DNA from: Oxalobacteraceae bacterium
GTDB taxonomy: Bacteria; Pseudomonadota; Gammaproteobacteria; Burkholderiales; Burkholderiaceae_D
Assembly: GCA_027485795.1 (NCBI GenBank)
Contig: JAIXQK010000036.1
Span: forward strand, 1-40,113
DNA: 40,113 nt
Reading direction: 5' to 3'
Of the stretch, positions 27,047-34,272 are shown piece after piece. The translations under genes and the position numbers were made by a program. Positions within the stretch are counted from its first letter, which is position 1, and each line of letters opens with the position of its first letter. The notes under the pieces are model-generated. The model did no database searches, was not told the origin of the DNA, and worked only from the letters and a program-made list of their open reading frames with translations.

Positions 27047-27928
27047 CTACAGATCACGCGCCAATCGAAAACCCGTCTGATAGTTGCGCATATTCTCAAC
27101 CTCGGAATAGCGATAGGCAGATCGCGCGGTCGATGGGCCGTCCAGCCACGCTCCACCACGCACGACGCGCTTCTCACAAGCGCCTTCATGCTTGCGAACC
27201 GAGCCATCGGTTGGTGCACCGGCATAGCCAATGATGTGGCAATCGGCGACCCATTCACGGACATTACCGAGCATGTCGTGCAGGCCAAAGGCGTTGGGTT
27301 TGTACTTGCCAACCTCGATATTCTCGGCTGCGCCATCACTGCACAACACATGCGACCAGACATAATTCGGATGGGCCTGCTTGCCAACTTCATCATGTAA
27401 GTTGGCGTACTCGCATGTTTTGGTCTTGGCATCGTTGCCACCCCAGAACCAGGCGGTCTTCGTACCACCTCGTGCAGCATATTCAAACTCGGATTCAGAG
27501 ATCAGGCGATACGGCTTACCTGTCTTCGCGGCCAACCAGTCGGCATAGGCTTTCGCTTCCGGCCAGGCGATGTTCACCGCCGGGAACTTACCGCGACTGA
27601 AACCAGCATCATCCGCCTTGGGACATTTTCCATCGGCCACGCAAGCATCCCATTGCGCAAAAGTGGCCTCATATTTAGACACCGCAAAGGGACGCTCGAA
27701 CTTCACGGTGCGTTGCGGCTTTTCATCGACATGGCCGCTCTCGACTTTATCGGAGCCCTGTACGAACTCACCGGCGGGCAGAACCACCATCTCGGGACAA
27801 TAATCACAATCGGTAAACACACTACCCGGCGTTAGGCCTTCGGCCAGCGACGGTGCGCTCAGTGCTATGGCTGCGGAAAAGCCGACAACTGCGGCTGCAA
27901 GATTATGTTTGAATAGTAACTTCATCAT
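27047..27928 (-). CDS. Secreted SUMF1-fold protein, NirV-like
   Basis: A 293-residue protein with an N-terminal signal peptide (core AAAVVGFSAAIALSAPSLA) and one formylglycine-generating-enzyme (SUMF1) domain: MVVLPAGEFVQGS, FAVSKYEATFAQWDAC, FPAVNIAWPEAKAYADWLA, YRLISESEFEYAARGG, LHDMLGNVREWVADC and RVVRGGAWLDG. The C-terminus ends TGFRLARDL and lacks the cysteine pair (RxSxCxNxGFRCA type) of true formylglycine enzymes, so sulfatase activation is unlikely. NirV, encoded beside some nirK genes, has this fold. About seven cysteines in the mature chain suggest periplasmic disulfides. It is third in the NosR-like/ApbE operon, 65 bp after apbE. Confidence 0.85.
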   Translation of the reverse strand: MMKLLFKHNLAAAVVGFSAAIALSAPSLAEGLTPGSVFTDCDYCPEMVVLPAGEFVQGSDKVESGHVDEKPQRTVKFERPFAVSKYEATFAQWDACVADGKCPKADDAGFSRGKFPAVNIAWPEAKAYADWLAAKTGKPYRLISESEFEYAARGGTKTAWFWGGNDAKTKTCEYANLHDEVGKQAHPNYVWSHVLCSDGAAENIEVGKYKPNAFGLHDMLGNVREWVADCHIIGYAGAPTDGSVRKHEGACEKRVVRGGAWLDGPSTARSAYRYSEVENMRNYQTGFRLARDL

Positions 27929-27993
27929 TCAGTTTCACTTTCAGACAAAAACAAAAACAAGGTAACAATTCGCTACCCGCCATCACTCCCTGC

Positions 27994-29043
27994 TTATCCA
28001 TGATGTAGTAGCGATGAGGCACCCGCGCTCGTCGTCCACTTACCTGCCTTATCTTGCAGAACCACATCAACACCCCAACGCCGGCATTCGGCATCAATAC
28101 GCGAAGGCGGCAGCATGAAAAACACTTTGGTCAATGCATCAGCGTAGGCACAGCTGGACGCCAACACCGTCACGGAAGACCAGTGCTGCGGCGAGTACCC
28201 GGTGCGCGGATCAAGGATATGGTGATGACGACGATCTGTACTAAATACCGTATGGGCATCTGACGATGTCGCCATTGCGCGCCCATCGGTTTGCAGCACC
28301 GGGCCATGGCCAGCCCGCACCTGATCCGGCTTTCCAGGATTGGCAACAGCATCTTCAATCTTCAGCCGCCATGGCAATGCATTTGGTGCCTGACCCAAGA
28401 CACTGGTCTCACCACTATCAATCAGTGCGTGCCGAATACCCTGCTTACGTAGCGCCTCGCGCGCAATATCCGACGCATAGCCCTGAGCCACGCCATTTAG
28501 CGATAGCGCAGAACCCCGCGCGTTCAAACGTATCGATGTCGACGTTAGCTCCAGCGCGCGCAAGTTCACCAGACGCTGTGCATGCGCTACTTCTTTAGCT
28601 GATGGCAAACGTTGTGCTTCGGTCGCCTGCGACCATACCTGCCAGAGCGGTTGCATGCTGATGTCGAAGCTACCTGCACTTTGTTGACCAATATATTGAG
28701 AAAGCCTTAGTACCGAGAGCAGATCTCGGTCGGCATGCTCAAGCTTGCCCGATCGATTCAGACGACTAATCGCGCTGTCTGCATCAAACAGGCTCATTTG
28801 CCGCTCTACCTGTCGAATCGCTTTTACTGCAGCACTCAGCGCAGCTTCCAACTGGTCGGCATTTTCATGCGCGGCTTTTATCCACAGCGTGGTACCAAAA
28901 CCCAGCAGTGCGCGCTCGCGCCAAACCAGCTTGCCGGCAGACGCTGCGCGATCTGCCGCCCAAGCCTGTGCCAGTAAGCTATTCGACAGTCCAACACCCA
29001 GCAAACCCCAACCCCATACCAAACACTGACGTCGCTTCATCAT
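27994..29043 (-). CDS. apbE: FAD:protein FMN transferase (ApbE family, NosX/NirX-like)
   Basis: A 349-residue ApbE protein with a twin-arginine-like signal (MKRRQCLVWGW, then a hydrophobic stretch ending QAWA). Family motifs are SLNGVAQGYASDIA, HALIDSGETSVLG, HHILDPRTGYSP and CAYADALTKVFFML, whose acidic residues bind the metal. The usual GGD is SGE here; NosX/NirX members also carry a GE variant, as far as I remember. It transfers FMN from FAD onto a threonine of a periplasmic partner. The ATG overlaps the NosR-like stop codon, so the adjacent membrane protein is the obvious target. Confidence 0.9.
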   Translation of the reverse strand: MMKRRQCLVWGWGLLGVGLSNSLLAQAWAADRAASAGKLVWRERALLGFGTTLWIKAAHENADQLEAALSAAVKAIRQVERQMSLFDADSAISRLNRSGKLEHADRDLLSVLRLSQYIGQQSAGSFDISMQPLWQVWSQATEAQRLPSAKEVAHAQRLVNLRALELTSTSIRLNARGSALSLNGVAQGYASDIAREALRKQGIRHALIDSGETSVLGQAPNALPWRLKIEDAVANPGKPDQVRAGHGPVLQTDGRAMATSSDAHTVFSTDRRHHHILDPRTGYSPQHWSSVTVLASSCAYADALTKVFFMLPPSRIDAECRRWGVDVVLQDKAGKWTTSAGASSLLHHG

Positions 29044-31523
29044 GACTCCATCTTTAACTGCATTGGTATCACGCGATGTTCGCGTTTACGCTCTTGAATC
29101 AGTGGTAAACAGCGCTGATCATCCTGATAGATAGAGACGCAGTCAAGGCACTGAAAACACTCGCTATATTGAATCTGGCCAGAGGGCGCAATTGCTTGAT
29201 ATTCGCAGCGATGGCGGCATGACTGACAAGGGGTACCGCAAGCATCGCGCCGCGGTATCCAGGACCAACGTTGCAGAAAATTCACCGCGGCCAGCGCCGC
29301 ACCCAGCGGGCAAATATAGCGGCAGTAGCCCCGGTACAGGAATAACCCGAATGCCAGACAAATCACCGCCCACAGGATATACGGCCAGTCACGCACAAAA
29401 TGAAAACTAATTGCGGTCTCGAATGGCTCTACCTTGACGGCCATCTCCGAGAAGGATGGCGCAACAAAAATCGAGCCGATGATCGTCGCTAGCACGACGT
29501 ATTTAATGAGCTTAAGTCTGGCATCCAAGGCCGCGCGTAAACGCCGCTGATGCACGCCGATACGATTCGCAATCAGGCTGATTAATTCTTGCAGCGCTCC
29601 AAATGGACACAACCAGCCGCAGAAAGTCGCTCTGCCCCACACAAACAAAGTGACGCCGGTGAATAGCCATAAAATCACACTCATCGGATCGCTCAACAGA
29701 AAGCTCAAATCTCCCCCACCGCGCAGCGACTCGAGTGCAGCGGTGATATTGATGATGGTGAGTTGGCCCTGTGCGGTCCAGCCAATGAAGCCGAGTGTGA
29801 AGATTAAATACGCCACACGGAAAATCTGCAAACGGCGCGACGTGGCACTGGTGCGCTGCTGCCGGACCAAAGCGAAGGTCAGCACCGTTAACCCTGCCAC
29901 CAGCACTAACACCTCAATCCAACGATTCAACCAAATACGGATCCAGTCAATCGAGCTAAGGTCAGTATCCAGTGCATCATAAAACTGGGCACGCCAGCCG
30001 TAAAAATCATAAGCAATCGGAAATTCACGTTGCTCGACCTTATTCAGAATCTGATTGGTACCAAAGCGCCGACCTAATTTGAATGAAAGATCAATCGGTA
30101 GCTCGGGGTCGAGTGGCGTCGCCTTATCAATCACCAGAAAATACGCCTTAGTATTTTCTGGATAGCCGGGCATCTTGAGCCGCTTGTCGTACGGGATGAT
30201 GCTGAACTTGAGTGGCTTGCCGTTCTGACGCACTATGAACGGCGCGTCATCGGGTACACGCAGTGCATGGACGGTTTGCTCAGAGGGCACAGCGAGCGGC
30301 ATGTCGGCGACTTGATCGGCCAAACGTGGGTCGCCCGTACTACGCGCAGCAGGTATCTGGCGCGGCGCACCAGTGGCGAAATTCGTCAGCGGTCCGCTTT
30401 CGGTGATCAGTAGTGCCTGCGATTTACGACGGCTGGTATTGAGATAACGCCAGCCCTCACCATCAAGCAGATTGCGACCAATCGAGGGGATACCAAGCAA
30501 GGCGGTGTGCAGTACCAATGCCGGCTCGTTATCCGCCACGCCTTCCAGTTTGCCGCCGCCCGGTTCCTTGATATCACTGTATGCCTTGCGAATATCTGCC
30601 GGCGTAATGATTGTGGTTTGCACCATGCCGCGCCACAACAATTCATCCCAAGTCAGCGGTTGAAAGCTCTCGCGTGTACTGCGGCGGCGCGCGGCAGCAC
30701 TTGCCGCGATACTGGCATCTAGCTTAGCGACTGCCACTTTAGCCGCTGCGCCAAATATCGAACGATCAATTGCTTTGGTGGTGACGGTGCCGTGATTCAC
30801 ACCCTGTAAATCAGCCGATTGATCATCACGTCGTGTCTGTGAGCGGTAATCATGAATCCGAACCGTGTGCTGCAAAGTCAGATCGGTGTACTGTGCAGTG
30901 AATACGCCTAGGCGCTTGGTACCGGTTGGGTTATTAAAGAAAGGTTCTTTATGGTCGATCAGTCGCAGATCGATAAAAGCACCGGTCAAATCCATCGCCA
31001 CTAGTACATCAATCGGTTTACCGCTATAGCCACGTATCGGCTCGAAATCGAGCGACTCGAATGCGTAACCCTTCAATTCCGGCTTACCGCCGCTATCGCT
31101 GCCCTTGGCAAACAAGGGATAGACCGGCATATCGGCCTGCACCTCACCGACCATGAACTGTCCATCAAGCAGCTTGTCAATATCGTCGCGATTTAATAAG
31201 GCTGCCTGCGCGGGTTGCAGCGCGGCGAATAGAACTACGCCGAGGATGGCAATCGAAAGTAGTAGCTGCTTGATTAGCTCAAGCGCACGATAAGCAGCGT
31301 AGGGAAATACAGCTTGCAGGCTTCGGCGAAACAAAGCCGCCACCGACCTGTAAGGCCTAGCGAATAGGATGCGGGCAGTCATCGACGGCCACGCCGAGGC
31401 ATCAGCAACCAGCAATCTCCCCCCTACCGCCCTGCTAACGACGCCGTCTTGGTGGCGAATCGCCAGCGGACATCTATTTTTGTTTTTAATGCGAAAGCTG
31501 GCAATTTGCCAACTCGGCAACAC
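29040..31523 (-). CDS. NosR/NirI-like membrane iron-sulfur flavoprotein
   Basis: From the GTG at 31523, chosen for GGAGG 9 bp upstream, the protein is 827 residues; an ATG at 31382 (780 residues) has no ribosome site but gives a more usual N-terminus. A signal-anchor lies at about 84-107, then a periplasmic FMN-binding domain (about 108-530), five membrane segments (near 535-553, 568-584, 614-630, 672-690, 712-731) and a cytoplasmic ferredoxin domain. Cysteine motifs are FCGWLCPFG (635, 639), YCRYICPLG (734, 738), Cys762/766/769/773 and Cys789/792/795/805. NosR and NirI pass electrons across the membrane to support N2O or nitrite reduction. No nosZ, nirS or nirK is in the window. Confidence 0.88.
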   Translation of the reverse strand: MLPSWQIASFRIKNKNRCPLAIRHQDGVVSRAVGGRLLVADASAWPSMTARILFARPYRSVAALFRRSLQAVFPYAAYRALELIKQLLLSIAILGVVLFAALQPAQAALLNRDDIDKLLDGQFMVGEVQADMPVYPLFAKGSDSGGKPELKGYAFESLDFEPIRGYSGKPIDVLVAMDLTGAFIDLRLIDHKEPFFNNPTGTKRLGVFTAQYTDLTLQHTVRIHDYRSQTRRDDQSADLQGVNHGTVTTKAIDRSIFGAAAKVAVAKLDASIAASAAARRRSTRESFQPLTWDELLWRGMVQTTIITPADIRKAYSDIKEPGGGKLEGVADNEPALVLHTALLGIPSIGRNLLDGEGWRYLNTSRRKSQALLITESGPLTNFATGAPRQIPAARSTGDPRLADQVADMPLAVPSEQTVHALRVPDDAPFIVRQNGKPLKFSIIPYDKRLKMPGYPENTKAYFLVIDKATPLDPELPIDLSFKLGRRFGTNQILNKVEQREFPIAYDFYGWRAQFYDALDTDLSSIDWIRIWLNRWIEVLVLVAGLTVLTFALVRQQRTSATSRRLQIFRVAYLIFTLGFIGWTAQGQLTIINITAALESLRGGGDLSFLLSDPMSVILWLFTGVTLFVWGRATFCGWLCPFGALQELISLIANRIGVHQRRLRAALDARLKLIKYVVLATIIGSIFVAPSFSEMAVKVEPFETAISFHFVRDWPYILWAVICLAFGLFLYRGYCRYICPLGAALAAVNFLQRWSWIPRRDACGTPCQSCRHRCEYQAIAPSGQIQYSECFQCLDCVSIYQDDQRCLPLIQERKREHRVIPMQLKMES

Positions 31524-31774
31524 GTCCGAAGTACCTCCGGAACTATGACAACCGGAAACAAATTTATCACGAAGCCCTGAATCTGCAAACGTATTCAGAC
31601 TACGGACATAAGCGCAGGATTTTCAAAAAAGAAATAAGGTTTCGCATAAATGCCTGACGCGCGTACATTTGAATTCGTAATGAACTTGTCAGCTCGCACA
31701 ATTAGGCTAGGTTTTGGGTCGATCAAGGTGTCCCACGATCCAGCACTATTTAACTACTCATGGGAGCAAGCAAA

Positions 31775-32257
31775 ATGAAGAAGAATATTCTTGCAGCAGT
31801 TGCTGTGGCAGCCGTGATTGCCACGCCTTCCGTATTCGCCGCAGCTGGCGATACCGAGAGCGTATCAACCGGTCAGCTCAATCGTGTTGAAGTCAAGATA
31901 GGGGAAGATAGCTATTCGGTAGTGAACTTCAAATTGGTCATGGTGATCAATAAGTCTACGCATGAATTGTTCAAGGCCGGTGATGTGATTGCCCTTAGTT
32001 GTGTCGGCATCAACAATACCGTGAACAAAGAATCGAATGTCGATGGCAATTGCATAGCGAAAGATAGTGCAGGCGATACCTTCGCCACCACCTTTAAGCG
32101 CAAGGGCCTTTTGGGCCAGCCCGGTGCTGGTGCTCAGACGGTAAGAGGTTTGACAGGCAAATATGCTGGGATGACCGGCACTTGTAGCTACGATGCCAAA
32201 TACGCACAGAACGATGGTGTGTTCATCGCCTCGTTCGCAAAGTGCTCGTACAAGTAA
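31775..32257 (+). CDS. Small secreted protein of unknown function
   Basis: From the ATG at 31775 (GGGAG 8 bp upstream) the product is 160 residues; an ATG at 31760 is less well placed. It has a clear signal peptide, MKKNILAAVAVAAVIATPSVFA, with cleavage expected after the FA. The mature protein of about 138 residues holds four cysteines (in ALSCVG, GNCIAK, GTCSYD and the terminal KCSYK), enough for two disulfides, and is rich in Gly, Thr, Ser and Val, suggesting beta structure. I do not recognise the family. It is divergent from the NosR-like operon across about 250 bp and is followed by a GC-rich stem-loop. Confidence 0.75.
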   Translation: MKKNILAAVAVAAVIATPSVFAAAGDTESVSTGQLNRVEVKIGEDSYSVVNFKLVMVINKSTHELFKAGDVIALSCVGINNTVNKESNVDGNCIAKDSAGDTFATTFKRKGLLGQPGAGAQTVRGLTGKYAGMTGTCSYDAKYAQNDGVFIASFAKCSYK

Positions 32258-32270
32258 TCCGTTCAATTAA

Positions 32271-32295
32271 CCGCCGGCACATTAATGGCCGGCGG
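32271..32295 (+). terminator. GC-rich stem-loop after the secreted-protein gene
   Basis: CCGCCGGC-ACATTAATG-GCCGGCGG is a perfect 8-bp stem with a 9-base loop, 14 bp after the stop codon. The bases after it (CAAGCAAAACG) are not a U-tract, so it may protect the 3' end rather than act as a full intrinsic terminator. Confidence 0.55.
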
Positions 32296-32363
32296 CAAGC
32301 AAAACGAAGAAAAACCTGCTTGGTGCATAGCTACAAGTCATGAACTAACAAGGATTCTATCTT

Positions 32364-32401
32364 TTGAGTGTGTGACCGGTTACCTTATCCTATGCGGATA
32401 A
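32364..32401 (+). promoter_or_regulatory. Probable peroxiredoxin promoter with overlapping palindrome
   Basis: TTGAGT (32364-32369) and TATCCT (32386-32391) are spaced 16 bp, a fair -35/-10 pair. The exact inverted repeat TTATCC-TATGC-GGATAA (32385-32401) overlaps the -10, where a bound protein would block RNA polymerase, so repression is possible. Confidence 0.45.
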
Positions 32402-32422
32402 ACTTTACACGAAGGAGTGATA

Positions 32423-33061
32423 ATGGGATTGCATCTTGGTGATATCGCGCCAGACTTTGAGCAAGATTCATCGATCGGGCGGATCAAATTCCACGAATGG
32501 GCAGGCGATTCATGGGTCATTCTGTTTTCGCACCCCGCCGACTTCACCCCGGTGTGCACCACCGAGCTAGGCCTCACCGCGAAGCTGAAGCCAGAGTTTG
32601 ACAAACGTAATGTCAAGGCAGTCGCTCTGTCGGTCGATCCTGCTGACAAGCACCGTACCTGGATTTCGGATATCGAAGAAACCCAGCAGACCGTCGTTGG
32701 CTTCCCGATCATCGCGGATGCCGACCGCAAGGTGTCTACGCTGTATGACATGATCCATCCGAACCAGTCGGAGACCGCTACGGTTCGCTCCTTATTTGTC
32801 ATCGACCCGAAGAAAAAAATCAGGCTAACCATCACCTACCCGATGAGCACTGGCAGGAACTTCGATGAGGTGTTACGGGTAATCGATGCGCTGCAACTGA
32901 CCGACAGCTACACGGTAGCGACACCCGGCAACTGGAAAGATGGCGATGATGTGATCATCCCGCTCACCGTACAGGATGCGGACTTGATCAAGCAGAAATA
33001 TCCCAAGGGGTTCCGTGCACCGAAGCCTTATCTACGGATTACACCACAGCCGAACAAATAA
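32423..33061 (+). CDS. 1-Cys peroxiredoxin (Prx6 type)
   Basis: From the ATG at 32423, after GAAGGAG, the protein is 212 residues. The peroxidatic Cys45 lies in SHPADFTPVCTTELG. It is the only cysteine in the chain, so this is a 1-Cys enzyme that needs an outside thiol. The long C-terminal arm (from about GNWKDGDDVIIP to RAPKPYLRITPQ) is typical of the Prx6 class. It reduces H2O2 and organic hydroperoxides in the cytosol. It stands alone, with its own promoter and a strong terminator. Confidence 0.95.
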   Translation: MGLHLGDIAPDFEQDSSIGRIKFHEWAGDSWVILFSHPADFTPVCTTELGLTAKLKPEFDKRNVKAVALSVDPADKHRTWISDIEETQQTVVGFPIIADADRKVSTLYDMIHPNQSETATVRSLFVIDPKKKIRLTITYPMSTGRNFDEVLRVIDALQLTDSYTVATPGNWKDGDDVIIPLTVQDADLIKQKYPKGFRAPKPYLRITPQPNK

Positions 33062-33083
33062 GCGGTTTTGCAGCAACAAATAA

Positions 33084-33108
33084 AAAGCCCGTCGAATCGA
33101 CGGGCTTT
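33084..33108. terminator. Bidirectional intrinsic terminator
   Basis: AAAGCCCGTCG and CGACGGGCTTT form an 11-bp perfect stem around a 3-base loop. The left side is preceded by AATAAA and the right side followed by CTTTAT, so it can act on both strands. It separates the convergent peroxiredoxin and EAL genes. Confidence 0.9.
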
Positions 33109-33184
33109 CTTTATGAATTAAAGACTCAGGAACTGAAGATATCAAACATAAAAATCAATTGTGCTCGGGGATGTGGCTCTTACC

Positions 33185-34036
33185 TTACCCCTGCTCATGA
33201 TCAAATACATTCGCTACCCTATCGCCAACAACCGACAAGTCTGGTTTTGGCTCTGATACGATTGGCCCTTGAACGAAAAGATGGTGACTATCAAATTTTG
33301 TCTGAGCAGCCGCATCAGTTAGCAAAGACAGCTCGTGACGATCCTCGACTCGCGAAAAAACAATCTTCACAAAATGTGTTGCTGCCACATTGATCAAATC
33401 AGCTAGCTTTTCTCCATTGCCAATTCGTGTAATGTCGATTCGAATCACGGTGGGCCGCATCAAATTGATTTGAAAAATAGCTTCTTCGATGCTTGTTGCG
33501 CGAGTGGCCACGGAAAATCCATTCAACTTGTAGTTATCAACCACCTGAGCAAGAGCCCAACTCTGACTGCTTGTGACAGCCGGCAGCTGAAGAATGATTT
33601 TTTCCTGAGGTAACCCAAGGCTGCTGATGATGCGGCGAAATGCCATACCATGATTACTGCCAATTGCCGTAAGCAGACGATCATGGACATCGATAAGGAC
33701 ACTGTAGCCTTCTTGAGCTTGCTGCCTGAAAAAGTTAATGACGTGAATCGTTCGTGCCAATCGGTCTAACTCAACCGATTCATCATCCGTCGCACCGTTC
33801 ATCAGCAGCTGCCATATGGATAGGCCACTGTCGGTCGTGCTGTCCGAATGGGCGAACGCTTCAAAACCGAATAGTTTTCTATCGCCTAGACCAATGATTG
33901 CCTGAAAGACGCTGGTCAGGGAGCTATTCCGAAATCGTCCCTGGACCCGACCAAACTCATCCACCCAGAGTTTCTCATCCCCCTGTTTTCTAAGTTGCAA
34001 TCGCTCCAGATACGCTTCTAGTGCTTGGAACTTCAT
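33185..34036 (-). CDS. Degenerate EAL-domain protein
   Basis: A 283-residue protein with a short helical N-terminal segment (about 1-40) and a single EAL-like domain. Of the usual catalytic set, the first Glu is kept (LFGFEAFA, Glu59) and so is the late QG (FVQGP, about 256). The other positions differ: the metal Asn region reads VLIDVHD, the Glu of the next strand is Gln150 (IILQLPA), the DDFG loop is ATRATS (about 177-182), and the EGVE segment is FSRVED. It should not hydrolyse c-di-GMP. It may bind the nucleotide or a partner protein, as with YdiV-type proteins. No GGDEF or sensor domain is attached. Confidence 0.75.
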   Translation of the reverse strand: MKFQALEAYLERLQLRKQGDEKLWVDEFGRVQGRFRNSSLTSVFQAIIGLGDRKLFGFEAFAHSDSTTDSGLSIWQLLMNGATDDESVELDRLARTIHVINFFRQQAQEGYSVLIDVHDRLLTAIGSNHGMAFRRIISSLGLPQEKIILQLPAVTSSQSWALAQVVDNYKLNGFSVATRATSIEEAIFQINLMRPTVIRIDITRIGNGEKLADLINVAATHFVKIVFSRVEDRHELSLLTDAAAQTKFDSHHLFVQGPIVSEPKPDLSVVGDRVANVFDHEQG

Positions 34037-34208
34037 GGACTTTCCCTGACCAAGTTTTCGAGTGACTACCTAAGCGAACTCTACTTCGGCTACCGGGAAC
34101 CGCCAAAGAATTTTTTCAAGAATGCTTGCTCAGTTTCTTTTGGTTGATGGTGTCGAGCCTAGCCCACTGGCTTGTAGCGCTTCAATATTGGCATTTTTCA
34201 AAGAAATA

Positions 34209-34232
34209 CAGCCGATCATCAAGACTCGGCTG
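34209..34232 (-). terminator. Intrinsic terminator of the mtkA-mclA operon
   Basis: CAGCCGA-N10-TCGGCTG forms a 7-bp stem. In the minus-strand transcript it is followed by TATTTCTTT, a U-rich tail. It lies about 40 bp after the mclA stop codon. The rest of the 236-bp gap up to the EAL gene shows no credible gene. Confidence 0.65.
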
Positions 34233-34272
34233 CCACCACTCGGAACAACATAAACTAGCTACGCGCCCTGAT

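Noticed and set aside
27943-27961. A-rich run (AAAAACAAAAAC) between apbE and the SUMF1 gene, with a T-rich counterpart near 31472
   Set aside because: It is low-complexity sequence; the two do not flank a coherent unit and there are no transposon ends or target duplications.
31720-31732. Possible FNR/DNR box upstream of the NosR-like operon (TTGGGTCGATCAA)
   Set aside because: Only one half-site fits, and the spacing is one base short of TTGAT-N4-ATCAA; no other candidate was found in the gap.
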